From contig NZ_JBFUPK010000002.1 in the NCBI RefSeq assembly GCF_041355105.1, forward strand, positions 620,001 to 684,000: DNA of 64,000 nt. The letters are read 5' to 3'. This DNA is from Terriglobus sp. RCC_193. Lineage in GTDB: Bacteria > Acidobacteriota > Terriglobia > Terriglobales > Acidobacteriaceae. Below, in pieces: positions 18,082 to 26,801 of the stretch. Made by a program: the position numbers and the translations under genes. The notes below the pieces were generated by a model. It searched no databases, was not told the DNA's origin, and was given only the letters and a program-made list of their open reading frames with translations. Positions within the stretch are counted from its first letter, which is position 1. Each line of letters begins with the position of its first letter.

Positions 18082-19914
18082 TTACTGCTTGCCTGCGTCT
18101 GGAACTGCAGTGGGATACAGGTTCTTCAGCGGTGCGTTGCGGTCCGCGTCCTCTTCAGGATGCGGATACGGCTTACGCGGCATCATCGCCTCACGCTCGC
18201 TGGTGTTGTAGAGGAAGATAGCTTCCACCACAGCAGCCTGCTTCAGGTCGTCCTCGTGGATGCGCTCCACCGTGTCCATGTTGGAGTGATGGCTGCGCGT
18301 CTCGTAGTCCATATCGTCCTGGATGTACTGGAAGCCAGGCAGGCCGAGCGCATCAAACGACAGGTGATCGGTTCCGCCCGTGTTGCGATTGGTGATGGTG
18401 GTAACACCCAGGTCCTTCAACGGCGCGATCCACTGCGCGAAGATGGGACCGATGGCGAAGTTCTGCTGCGTGTACACGCCGCGAATCTTACCAGTGCCGT
18501 TGTCCAGGTTGTAGTAGGCGTCCAGCGTCTCCCACTCCTTGGTGGTCTTCAGCGGTCCACGACGAACGTTGCGTCCACCCATGCCCATCGCAGCCATCAG
18601 CGCCGCGTCCGATCCCGGCGCAGGTCCACCCGGAGGCGTGGTGATCTCGCCGAAGTGCTGCTTCACATAGCCGCGCGAACCGTAGAGGCCCTGCTCCTCA
18701 CCACTCCAGAGAGCAATGCGGATGGTGCGGCGCGGCTTGATGTTCAGCGCCTTCAGGATGCGCACAGCTTCCATGGCAACGACCGAACCCGCAGCGTTAT
18801 CCGTGGCGCCCGTGCCGGAGATCCAGCTATCCAGGTGCCCGCCCACCATGACAACCTGCTCCTTCAGCTTCGGGTCGGTGCCGGGGATTTCAGCAACGGT
18901 GTTGAAGCCATGCTCGTGGTCACCGGTGAACTCCGTCTGAATATTCACTTCCATCTGCACCGGCACGTGGTGTTGCAGCAAACGGAAGATGCGGCCATAG
19001 TTCTCAACGGTAGTCACAGCGTTAGGAATCGTAACGGCCGTGTCCTTGTTCTGTGCACCGCGAACCAGGTTCGCACCGTTGTCATCAAAGATGATGCCGG
19101 AGCCGCCGCCCTTGCCGCCGTCACGCGACGGCACAATGATCGCAACAACACCTTCTTCCGTCATCATCTTCAATGCAGCAGAACGAAGCTGTGCCAGACG
19201 CGCACGATCTGCGAGCGCCTGCTGGATGTTCACGTTGCCACGGCCACGCGGTGTCTCCGGGCCTTCCATCTCCTTCAACTCGGCTTCGGTGTAGCGCGAG
19301 AAGAGAGGCTCCGTCAGGTCAACGATCGCGTGGGGTGCGCCCAGCAGCACAATCTTGCCCGCCAGCTTGCCCTTGTACTTTGCCAGATCGGCCTGCGTGT
19401 TCAGCTCAACTAAAACGGCATCGGCAGTCACAGCACCCTTGGTAGCGGGCGACCACGGCGTTGCCTGGATCCAAACCGGCTCCGTGTCAGGCGTGATGAT
19501 GCGGGCCCAGCTATTGATCTGCTTCCAGCCCATGCCGAACTCGCCCCAGTCTTCCAGGTGCGCGTTGACCAGACCGGCATCGGTCATGCGATCGCGGGTC
19601 CACTCGTTCGCCTTCTTCATGTTGGGCGAACCGGTGAGGCGAGGCCCGATACCATCCGACAGGCCTTCCATGTACTCCATGACATGCGAGTGCTGCAGGC
19701 CTTCGTTACGAATCTGCGCATAGATGCCCAGATCGACGTTTTCCGTGGCAGGCTGCGCGCCGTAGTAGCTGGGAATTTTCTTCTCTTCGGTAGCAGAGGA
19801 TGCGGCAGACTTATTCTTTTGCGCGAAAGCTGCAGGCATGGACGAAACAGCAACAGTAGACAGCAGCGTGGCGGTGCAGATGCCGCGACGCAGTGCCGAA
19901 AAGGTACGGGACAT
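18082..19914 (-). CDS. secreted M28 family peptidase with PA domain
   Basis: 610 residues from ATG 19914, with GGAGG upstream. A signal peptide ends at PAAFAQ. A protease-associated insert with YKGKLAGKIVLLGAP precedes the metal site: GGHLDSW, GATDNAAGS, SGEEQGLYGS, YNLDNG and TDHLSFD. It resembles carboxypeptidase Q/glutamate carboxypeptidase-like M28 enzymes that remove terminal residues from peptides outside the cell. The divergent neighbour is a Gfo/Idh/MocA gene. Confidence 0.9.
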   Translation of the reverse strand: MSRTFSALRRGICTATLLSTVAVSSMPAAFAQKNKSAASSATEEKKIPSYYGAQPATENVDLGIYAQIRNEGLQHSHVMEYMEGLSDGIGPRLTGSPNMKKANEWTRDRMTDAGLVNAHLEDWGEFGMGWKQINSWARIITPDTEPVWIQATPWSPATKGAVTADAVLVELNTQADLAKYKGKLAGKIVLLGAPHAIVDLTEPLFSRYTEAELKEMEGPETPRGRGNVNIQQALADRARLAQLRSAALKMMTEEGVVAIIVPSRDGGKGGGSGIIFDDNGANLVRGAQNKDTAVTIPNAVTTVENYGRIFRLLQHHVPVQMEVNIQTEFTGDHEHGFNTVAEIPGTDPKLKEQVVMVGGHLDSWISGTGATDNAAGSVVAMEAVRILKALNIKPRRTIRIALWSGEEQGLYGSRGYVKQHFGEITTPPGGPAPGSDAALMAAMGMGGRNVRRGPLKTTKEWETLDAYYNLDNGTGKIRGVYTQQNFAIGPIFAQWIAPLKDLGVTTITNRNTGGTDHLSFDALGLPGFQYIQDDMDYETRSHHSNMDTVERIHEDDLKQAAVVEAIFLYNTSEREAMMPRKPYPHPEEDADRNAPLKNLYPTAVPDAGKQ

Positions 19915-20222
19915 AACGGTGGAGCCTCCAAAACAGGGTGAAAACAATGTGTCGTGAAAAAGATGCTATTACACGGTAGCAGTCGCGCCATCTGGCACGT
20001 ATCTGTCTCCTTTGAGTAATACGAACCAGCTATGCTGACGGACGCACACCACATCCATGCTCGCGTGGCGAATTTCCTGTTGAGGCCCTTGTATGCGTCC
20101 TGCTTTCCGCCTCGTGGCCTCTTTTGCTTTTGTCGCTTCTTCGTCATGACGATTCGCATATCTGCGGAATAACATGCTTTCGTTCCCGCTTCAGACGATC
20201 CTGCGTTTTGAAAGGTCTCTCT
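19915..20222. other. divergent promoter region M28 peptidase / Gfo gene
   Basis: 308 bases. An imperfect inverted repeat ATTCGCA-TATC-TGCGGAAT lies at 20151-20169 upstream of the plus-strand gene. Otherwise nothing recognisable. Confidence 0.4.
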
Positions 20223-21344
20223 ATGCTTCGCCTCATGCGTCTTTCGTGTGTGTTTGCTGTCCTGCTTTTCCTGACCGCAACTGTTTCAGCGCAACAGGCT
20301 GCCACGCCCATCCGTGTCGCCATCGTGGGTCTGACACACGGCCACGTGAAGGGCTTTCTGCATAACCTGCCCACCAGCCAGAGCGCAAAGCTGGTTGCGA
20401 TTGTTGAACCCGATGCTGCTCTGGCAAAGCAATACCGCGACCAGTACAAGCTGGATCCCGCACTCTTCTACACCGACGAAGACGCCATGATCGAGAAGAC
20501 GCACCCCGATGCTGTACTGGGTTACGGTACGATCCTGGAGCATCGCAAGGTGATTGAGATTGCCGCAAAACACCACGTCAACAGCATGGTAGAGAAGCCA
20601 CTGACCACCACAGTAGAAGACGCGCTCGCTATCCGCGACGCCGCACGCAAATACAACGTGCAGGTGCTGGTGAACTATGAAACCACCTGGTACAACAGCA
20701 ATGCCGAAGCGCTGAAAGAGATCAAGGAAGGTAAGCTGGGCACGGTGCGCAAAGTGCTGGTGCGCGACGGTCACGAAGGCCCCAAAGAGATTGGCGTTGG
20801 CCCGGAGTGGCTGCCGTGGATCACCGATCCAAAGCAGAATGGCGCCGGGGCTCTGTTTGACTTCGGCTGCTACGGCGCCGATCTTGCCACCGTGATCAAC
20901 AAGGGCGCAACGCCGCAGTCAGTGACCGCCTTCGCGCAGACGCACAAACCCGATATCTACACACGTACAGAAGACGACGCCACTGTGATCGTCGCTTATC
21001 CCGGTATGCAGGCCATCCTGATGCCAAGCTGGGACTGGAGCTTTGCCGTGAAGAACATGGAGGTCTACGGCAACGGCGGCACCATGTTCACGGTAGGACC
21101 GGGGAACATCATCTCGCGCTACAAGGGGCAAAAGGTGGAGTCTTCCATCTATCCCGCGCCGAATCTACCGCAGAACCAGAGCAACTCGTTGGACTATCTT
21201 GCAGCCGTGCTGCATCACCAGATCGACCCCAGGGGCGACCTGTCTTCGCTGGAAACGAACATGGTCGTAGTGCAGATTCTGGATGCAGCGCGCACCTCGA
21301 TTCAGGAAGGCAAGACCATCACACTGAAGCCCCTGCCGCAGTAA
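20223..21344 (+). CDS. secreted Gfo/Idh/MocA family oxidoreductase
   Basis: 373 residues from ATG 20223 (AAAGG upstream). A signal peptide ends at TVSAQQ. The NAD(P)-binding fold follows: RVAIVGLTHGHVKGF, then VNSMVEKPLTTTVEDA (the family's EKP motif) and a C-terminal alpha/beta domain with DFGCYGADLA. Members oxidise sugars or related polyols, some with bound cofactor in the periplasm. With the next three genes it suggests catabolism of a sugar or sugar acid. Confidence 0.88.
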   Translation: MLRLMRLSCVFAVLLFLTATVSAQQAATPIRVAIVGLTHGHVKGFLHNLPTSQSAKLVAIVEPDAALAKQYRDQYKLDPALFYTDEDAMIEKTHPDAVLGYGTILEHRKVIEIAAKHHVNSMVEKPLTTTVEDALAIRDAARKYNVQVLVNYETTWYNSNAEALKEIKEGKLGTVRKVLVRDGHEGPKEIGVGPEWLPWITDPKQNGAGALFDFGCYGADLATVINKGATPQSVTAFAQTHKPDIYTRTEDDATVIVAYPGMQAILMPSWDWSFAVKNMEVYGNGGTMFTVGPGNIISRYKGQKVESSIYPAPNLPQNQSNSLDYLAAVLHHQIDPRGDLSSLETNMVVVQILDAARTSIQEGKTITLKPLPQ

Positions 21345-21366
21345 GAGCGTGCGCAGCGTCGCAGCC

Positions 21367-21517
21367 GGGTGCCCCACCTTCGCGAAGCTAAGGTGGGTTT
21401 ATCGCGCGCAGGCGCGATCCCTGCGTACACGAACCTGATGGCTCAATACAATGGTGGGCAGGAGCGGTTCGCGCCTGGCGCGAATACCCAGGTTAGCTTC
21501 GCGAACCTGGGGCACCC
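21367..21517. repeat. inverted pair of R1 hairpin repeats
   Basis: 21487-21517 is a forward R1 repeat: CCCAGGTT, GCTTCGCG, AACCTGGG, then GCACCC. 21367-21397 is an inverted relative, GGGTGCCCCACCTTCGC followed by AAGGTGGG. In it both stem arms have changed (AGGTT/AACCT to AAGGT/ACCTT), so the hairpin is kept. Together they make a REPIN-like unit between two co-directional genes. Confidence 0.75.
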
Positions 21518-21533
21518 ACATCAGGAGAGCTTT

Positions 21534-22571
21534 ATGAAGGCGTTGCTGCTCGAAGAGTATTCCCGGCTTGAAGTGAAAGAGATGCCCGTACCTGAGATTG
21601 GTTCGGATGAGGTTCTGATCCGCGTGGGTGCGTGCGGCATCTGCGGCAGCGATGTGCATGGCTACGACGGCAGCAGCGGCCGCCGCATTCCTCCCATCGT
21701 CATGGGCCATGAAGCCGCAGGCGTAATCGAAACAGTTGGCACGGACGTTACGGAGTGGAAACCCGGTGACCGCGTCACCTTCGACTCCACCGTCTACTGC
21801 GGCAAGTGCGACTACTGCCTGCGCGGCGAAGTGAACCTGTGCAACAACCGTCAGGTAGTCGGCGTGTCCTGCAATGAGTTCCGTCGCCACGGTGCGTTTG
21901 CGGAATACGTCAGCGTCCCTGCACGCATCCTCTATCGCCTGCCCGAAGACTTCCCCATGGAAGAGGCAGCGATGCTGGAAGCTGTCTCCATCGCACTGCA
22001 CGGCGTAAACGTAACGAAGATGAAGGGCGGCGAATCCGCGCTCATCATCGGCGCAGGCATGATCGGACTACTGACCGCGCAAGCAGCGCGGGCCAAGGGA
22101 TGCAAATCCGTAATGATTGCCGATGTGGATGCCGCACGCTTGAAAATGGCCGAAGCAGTCGGCATCCCTGACACGCTGCACATGAGCGGCAAAGAACTGA
22201 TCGACGAAGTACTGAAGCGCACCGACGGCGAGGGTGTTGACGTTGTGCTGGAAGCTGTAGGTCGCGGCGAAACTGTGGTTGCATCCATCGAATGCGTGCG
22301 CCGCGGAGGCACGGTCACACTCATCGGCAACATTCAACCGGAAGTACCATTGCCATTACAGCGTGTGGTGACTCGCGAGGTTCGCCTACAGGGTTCATGC
22401 GCTTCTGCTGGTGAATATCCTGAGGCTATTCGCCTGATGGCCAGCGGCGCGATTACCGTGAAGCCCCTGATTTCTGCGGTGTCATCGCTGGAAGAGGCTG
22501 CAAGTTACTTTGATCGTCTGCACGCACGTGAAGCTGGATTGTTGAAGGTTGTGGTGACGCCGAACTCCTGA
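21534..22571 (+). CDS. zinc-dependent alcohol/polyol dehydrogenase (MDR family)
   Basis: 345 residues from ATG 21534, with CAGGAGAG upstream; the longer ORF reads through repeat DNA. GACGICGSDVHGY and GHEAAGVIE give the catalytic zinc site. CGKCDYCLRGEVNLC is the four-cysteine structural zinc lobe. GAGMIGLLTAQAARAKG is the NAD-binding loop. The closest groups are L-iditol/sorbitol, threonine and galactonate-pathway dehydrogenases. The context supports sugar or sugar-acid oxidation. Confidence 0.91.
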   Translation: MKALLLEEYSRLEVKEMPVPEIGSDEVLIRVGACGICGSDVHGYDGSSGRRIPPIVMGHEAAGVIETVGTDVTEWKPGDRVTFDSTVYCGKCDYCLRGEVNLCNNRQVVGVSCNEFRRHGAFAEYVSVPARILYRLPEDFPMEEAAMLEAVSIALHGVNVTKMKGGESALIIGAGMIGLLTAQAARAKGCKSVMIADVDAARLKMAEAVGIPDTLHMSGKELIDEVLKRTDGEGVDVVLEAVGRGETVVASIECVRRGGTVTLIGNIQPEVPLPLQRVVTREVRLQGSCASAGEYPEAIRLMASGAITVKPLISAVSSLEEAASYFDRLHAREAGLLKVVVTPNS

Positions 22572-22585
22572 CAGTCCTTATAATT

Positions 22586-22777
22586 CGTCATCCTGAGCGC
22601 AGCGGAGTCGAAGGATCTGCTTTCTTGTCCCACGATGGAATGTTGCAGGAAAGCAGGAAAACACTCCCAGACGCATTGCAGATAACACAGAGGAAAGCAG
22701 GTCCTTCGGCTATGCACTTCGCGCTCCGCTCAGGAGGACGATTTATTACACGCTGCATGTTCTGCTCAGGATGACGG
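22586..22777. repeat. inverted R2 repeats
   Basis: A reverse copy (22586-22620: CATCCTGAGCGCAGCG ... GAAGGATCTGC) faces a forward copy (22693-22740: GCAGGTCCTTCGGC ... CGCTCAGGAGG), separated by about 70 bases. A partial third piece, CTGCTCAGGATGACGG, ends at 22777. The arms can pair into one large hairpin. Confidence 0.7.
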
Positions 22778-22805
22778 CTTCGCCAAAATAAATTAAGAGG
22801 TAAGA

Positions 22806-23594
22806 ATGGCAGAGAATCTGTTTGATCTAACCGGCCAGGTGGCCATTGTTACCGGCGCATCCCGTGGCCTCGGTCAGTACTTCTCACGTGCACTCGGTCG
22901 TGCGGGTGCGAAACTCGTGGTCACGTCTCGCAAGGCGGGTGATTGCGACGCCTTCATCGCAGAGCTTGCTTCGATGAACATTGAAGCAAAGGCGCTGGTG
23001 CTCGACGTGCGTGATGAGGCAAGCATCAAGGCTTTCTCAGACGCTGCGCCGCAGCAGTTCGGCAAGGTCGATATCCTGGTGAACAACGCAGGCATGAACA
23101 TCCGCAAGCGTGCGCTGGACGTCACGTGGGATGACTGGAACGCCATCCTCGATACCAACCTACGCGGTGCATTCTTTATCGCACAGGGCATTGCACGACA
23201 CATGATCACGCAGAACTACGGCCGCATCATCAATGTAGGCTCCGTCACCAGCGTTTGCGGCTCTGCTGGGCTTGGACCATATGGTGCAAGCCGCGGCGGC
23301 ATCAAGCAACTGACCATGTCACTGGCGGATGACTGGGGCGAGCACGGCATCACCGTCAATGTCCTCGCGCCAGGATGGTTCAAGACCAACCAGAATAAGG
23401 CCATGTATGAGGACGAAGGCTGGGTGGAGTATCTGGTTGAGCGCATCCCCATGAAGCGTCCCGGCGCACCAAACGACCTTGATGGAGCAGTCGTCTTCCT
23501 TGCCAGCGAAGCATCGCGCTATGTCACCGGACAGACCATCCTGATTGACGGCGGTATTTCTGTAGGAGCAACGCGGGCGTTGGTAAAGAAGTAA
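22806..23594 (+). CDS. SDR family oxidoreductase (gluconate 5-dehydrogenase-like)
   Basis: 262 residues. The classical SDR fold shows TGASRGLG (cofactor loop), NNAGMN, INVGSVTSV (catalytic Ser) and PYGASRGGIKQ, where Tyr is followed four residues later by Arg rather than the usual Lys. The C-terminus VTGQTILIDGGIS is typical of gluconate 5-dehydrogenase and KduD-type members. It lies downstream of the Zn-ADH, with repeats in between, and convergent to a sugar-acid-type MFS gene. Confidence 0.88.
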   Translation: MAENLFDLTGQVAIVTGASRGLGQYFSRALGRAGAKLVVTSRKAGDCDAFIAELASMNIEAKALVLDVRDEASIKAFSDAAPQQFGKVDILVNNAGMNIRKRALDVTWDDWNAILDTNLRGAFFIAQGIARHMITQNYGRIINVGSVTSVCGSAGLGPYGASRGGIKQLTMSLADDWGEHGITVNVLAPGWFKTNQNKAMYEDEGWVEYLVERIPMKRPGAPNDLDGAVVFLASEASRYVTGQTILIDGGISVGATRALVKK

Positions 23595-23663
23595 AGAGCG
23601 AACGCGGCGATCGGTACGGACACGCAGCGTCGCAGCGAAATCGTTGCGAACGCTGTTCGTTCT

Positions 23664-24971
23664 TTATCCCTGCAACGCTTCGCGCACATCAATGGGCTCA
23701 ATGCGCCCCAGCAGCACAAAGTACGATGCGATCCCGATCACGATGTAGATAGCAGGAATGGCGAAGGCAAGCGTGTAGCTATGCGTTGCACCTACGGTAT
23801 ATCCAGTAACGATAGGCGCAAGGATGGCAGAAATCTGGTTCGCAAAATTAACGATTCCGCCCACCTTGCCAGTGCTTGTATTGGGCACCAGGAACGACGG
23901 CAGACTCCAGATAACCGGTGATGCCGCGGACAATCCGCCAATGGATAACGTGATGCACACCAGCGCCGCGGTTACTGTATGCGCGAAGGCGGCGCCAACA
24001 ATCCCGAGCCCGCAGATGGTTCCACCAATCAGCACCGTACGCCGTACCGTGCTGGCGTTGTAGCCGTGGCGGATGAGCGTATCGACTAAGACCCCACCGA
24101 TGAGGAAGCCACATGCGGCCGCCACAAGCCAGGGCACACCCGTGTACAGGAACGACTGTTGCAGGGTGATGTGTTGGGTCTGCGCAAGATACGTTGGCAA
24201 CCACGTGACCAGCAGGTAGAAGACATAGTTGTACGCACCGGACCCAATGGCCAGGCCGATGATCTTCTTCTGGCGCAGCAACTGTCCAAGCGGGATAGGA
24301 GGTGCGATGATCTGCGCAGCATCGCCGCCGGGCACAATCGATGGTGTGCGGATGACGTTGCGCATGGAGAAGCGGCCCGGCTCACGATACAACAGGGCGA
24401 ACAGCGCCATATACGCAAACGACAATACTGCGGTGAAGCCGAAGGACCAGCGCCAGCCGACTTCCAGCAGCAACAGTCCCAGCAGCGGAACACCGATGGC
24501 ATTGGCAAGCTTTGCCGATCCATCGAATAGCGCCGTTGCAAGGGAACGTTCGTGCGCGGGGAACCATGCTCCCACAGCTTTTGCGTTGGCAGGAAACGTT
24601 GGAGCTTCACCAATACCCAGCAATAATCGCGCTGCAAAGAAGAAGATGATTCCCGGCGCGAAGGCCGCAGCCAGCGATGCGATACCCCAGATCAGTACCG
24701 ACCATAGGGTGACCTTCCGGACACCGAACAGGTCCAGGACTACGCCGGTGGGGAGTTGGCAGGCGGCGTAGGTCCAGGAGTATGCCGCGGAAAGCTGGCC
24801 GAAGACCTGCGGTGTAATGCCGAAGCTGTCCACCAGCGCATCGTGCGATACCGACAGGTTGACGCGATCAAAGTAGTTGACCAGCACGCCCACACCAAGC
24901 AGCACGCCGATGGTCCAACGGTAACGTTCCGCGGGCGCGTAAGTATCTGTGTAGTAGGTTTCGCCGGCCAT
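23664..24971 (-). CDS. MFS transporter, anion:cation symporter (ACS) type
   Basis: 435 residues, 12 predicted membrane helices. NYFDRVNLSV in the first helix and the loop GVRKVTLWSVLIWG match the ACS family, which takes up hexuronates, galactonate and related acids with protons. Its place beside SDR, Zn-ADH and Gfo/Idh/MocA genes fits import of a sugar acid. It is convergent to the SDR gene, so it is a separate transcript. The 69-base gap between their stops holds an imperfect inverted repeat (AAAGAGCGAAC/GTTCGTTCTTT). Confidence 0.9.
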   Translation of the reverse strand: MAGETYYTDTYAPAERYRWTIGVLLGVGVLVNYFDRVNLSVSHDALVDSFGITPQVFGQLSAAYSWTYAACQLPTGVVLDLFGVRKVTLWSVLIWGIASLAAAFAPGIIFFFAARLLLGIGEAPTFPANAKAVGAWFPAHERSLATALFDGSAKLANAIGVPLLGLLLLEVGWRWSFGFTAVLSFAYMALFALLYREPGRFSMRNVIRTPSIVPGGDAAQIIAPPIPLGQLLRQKKIIGLAIGSGAYNYVFYLLVTWLPTYLAQTQHITLQQSFLYTGVPWLVAAACGFLIGGVLVDTLIRHGYNASTVRRTVLIGGTICGLGIVGAAFAHTVTAALVCITLSIGGLSAASPVIWSLPSFLVPNTSTGKVGGIVNFANQISAILAPIVTGYTVGATHSYTLAFAIPAIYIVIGIASYFVLLGRIEPIDVREALQG

Positions 24972-24992
24972 TAGGGGTGAGGCCAGTGTAAG

Positions 24993-25316
24993 TTACCGCG
25001 GCGTCTGTGCCGAACGGCGAATGCGGCTGACGAGTGCCGAGGTAAGAAATACGCCGGCGATCACGAGGACGGCGATGCCTACCGGCACGCCAACCCAGCG
25101 GTAGGCGATGGAGAAATCCACCTTGTGGCCAAACATGGTCGCGACCAGCAGCGACATGATGGCGAGGAACGTGGCCGCGAAGAAGGCCGCCGCGCCGCTG
25201 GCCAGCGAGAGCAGAATCGTCTGTAAGACGCTGAAGTCGCCGACGGGAGCACCCAGGAAACGGGGGCCGGTGTAGCCGGGTGCGATCTGCGGGCGGGATG
25301 CGGATGTGTCTGCCAT
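24993..25316 (-). CDS. small membrane protein, two helices
   Basis: 107 residues from ATG 25316; an upstream ATG at 25340 would add eight. Two hydrophobic helices are visible (TILLSLASGAAAFFAATFLAI near residues 33-53 and VGVPVGIAVLVIAGVFL near 75-92), with a basic C-terminal tail (SRIRRSAQTPR). No family is recognised. It diverges from the next gene, 40 bases away. The MFS gene begins about 20 bases after its stop on the same strand, suggesting an operon. Confidence 0.7.
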   Translation of the reverse strand: MADTSASRPQIAPGYTGPRFLGAPVGDFSVLQTILLSLASGAAAFFAATFLAIMSLLVATMFGHKVDFSIAYRWVGVPVGIAVLVIAGVFLTSALVSRIRRSAQTPR

Positions 25317-25356
25317 GTGAATTACGGCTGCCTCAGCCATTAGAATACCGCTTGGA

Positions 25357-26187
25357 ATGGTTGAAGCTCTGATAACCGATCTACTGACGCCGGAAGAGGC
25401 CGCGCAACAGGCGCAGGCAACGACCGCCCCCAATGGCCTGCAGTACGCTACGCTGGGACGGCTTGACCTGCCGTCGCTGACGGCGGACGAGATTGCGCGG
25501 CTGGTGGGAACCGTTCCAACCGGTCTTAGCAATGGCCTGAGCACCTTTCGGTACGTCTTTGTGCCGCTGGCGCTGAGCGGCGCCCGGCTGGAGGGTGGCG
25601 ACACCGCTGCCTTTCCGCTGGTTGACCGCACCCTGATTGCACCTGCATACAGCCCGGCCCTGGCCGATCGCGCCATCTGCCATCGCAATGCGCAGGTGGA
25701 TGGCAAGGAAGTGGTCTTTCTGAGCAGCCGTCTGCACAGCGACCGCTTTGCGCTGGCATTCGAGTTCTTCATCAACATCGCGCATAACTTCACGGACACC
25801 ATTGGCGTTCCACCCAGCTTCGGCGAGCTGCTTTGGCAGCAGGTGATCGCGAATGTGCGCGGGGAGACGTCCATTGATGCATGGGAGGACCGGGCGGGTG
25901 CGCTGGGTGTCTCCGTGGCGGAGCTGGATGCGCGTGCACGCGGTTCCGCCCCACGCGGCACCGTGGATGAGAAGGCCCGCACCAGCTACTATGCCGCGGC
26001 CTTTGCCGACACGCTGGCGATCTACCTGCTGAGCGTGTTCATGGACTTCGACTACAGCGACCTGCGTGAGCGCGAGTATCCGCTGCTGGCTGCACCGGCG
26101 CTGGCGGAACGGCTGCGCGCCATCAGCAAGCTGTTCCCGCCGAACGATGGCTACCTGTTCCAGATCCTGTATCGGCGGCGCGGCTAA
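25357..26187 (+). CDS. conserved hypothetical protein coupled to ruvA
   Basis: 276 residues, no signal peptide or membrane helix. Visible segments are SNGLSTFRYVFVPLAL, SSRLHSDRFALAFEFFINIAHNF and a late DFDYSDLREREYPLL. The protein looks like a soluble alpha/beta domain, but I do not recognise a family. Its stop is 2 bases before the ruvA ATG, so translation is probably coupled. A link to recombination or DNA repair is an inference from position only. Confidence 0.75.
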   Translation: MVEALITDLLTPEEAAQQAQATTAPNGLQYATLGRLDLPSLTADEIARLVGTVPTGLSNGLSTFRYVFVPLALSGARLEGGDTAAFPLVDRTLIAPAYSPALADRAICHRNAQVDGKEVVFLSSRLHSDRFALAFEFFINIAHNFTDTIGVPPSFGELLWQQVIANVRGETSIDAWEDRAGALGVSVAELDARARGSAPRGTVDEKARTSYYAAAFADTLAIYLLSVFMDFDYSDLREREYPLLAAPALAERLRAISKLFPPNDGYLFQILYRRRG

Positions 26188-26189
26188 CG

Positions 26190-26801
26190 ATGATTGCTCA
26201 TCTGCGCGGACGCCTGCTCTCCAAGTCACCCAACGCTGTCATTGTGGACTGCGGCGGCGTTGGCTATGACGTGGCTATCAGCGTGACCACGTTCACCTCG
26301 CTGCCGAACGAAGGTGGCGAGGTTTCGCTGCACATCAACACGCAGGTGCGTGAGGATGCGATTGCACTGTTCGGCTTCACGGACCGCGATGAGAAGAAGC
26401 TGTTTGAGCGGCTGATCACCGTCAGCGGCATTGGGCCGAAGCTGGGCATTACCGTGCTCAGCGGGCTTTCTGCGGAGCGTCTTGTGAGCGCTATTCGCGG
26501 CGGCGATACTGCGATGCTGGTGAAGATTCCGGGCATTGGCAAGAAGACCGCCGAACGCGTGGTGTTGGAACTGAAGGACAAGCTGGACGATCTGCAATCC
26601 GCTGCGCCCGCGCAGACATCCGGATTCCAGGGCGGGCCTGTGGTGGACGATGTGTTGTCCGCGCTGGTGAACCTGGGCTACAAGCGCGATAGCGCCCAGC
26701 GCGCCGTGGAGACAGCCATTGCGAAACATGAAAGCGTTGAGCTGACGATCCGCACGGACTTCGATGCACTGTTCCGGTACGCGATGCAGGCTATCCGGTA
26801 G
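26190..26801 (+). CDS. ruvA: Holliday junction branch migration protein RuvA
   Basis: 203 residues. The OB-fold N-terminus MIAHLRGRLLSKSPNAVIVDCGGVGYDV is typical. The middle domain carries two helix-hairpin-helix motifs (VSGIGPKLGITVLSGL and IPGIGKKTAERVVLEL) that bind the junction. The C-terminal domain (VLSALVNLGYKRDSAQRAVE) contacts RuvB. RuvA tetramers hold Holliday junctions for RuvB-driven migration. ruvB and ruvC are not in the window. Confidence 0.96.
   Translation: MIAHLRGRLLSKSPNAVIVDCGGVGYDVAISVTTFTSLPNEGGEVSLHINTQVREDAIALFGFTDRDEKKLFERLITVSGIGPKLGITVLSGLSAERLVSAIRGGDTAMLVKIPGIGKKTAERVVLELKDKLDDLQSAAPAQTSGFQGGPVVDDVLSALVNLGYKRDSAQRAVETAIAKHESVELTIRTDFDALFRYAMQAIR

Noticed and set aside
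18079-19413. Long 444-codon plus-strand ORF over the second M28 peptidase
   Set aside because: Shadow of the peptidase gene with Arg/His/Val-rich low-complexity sequence.
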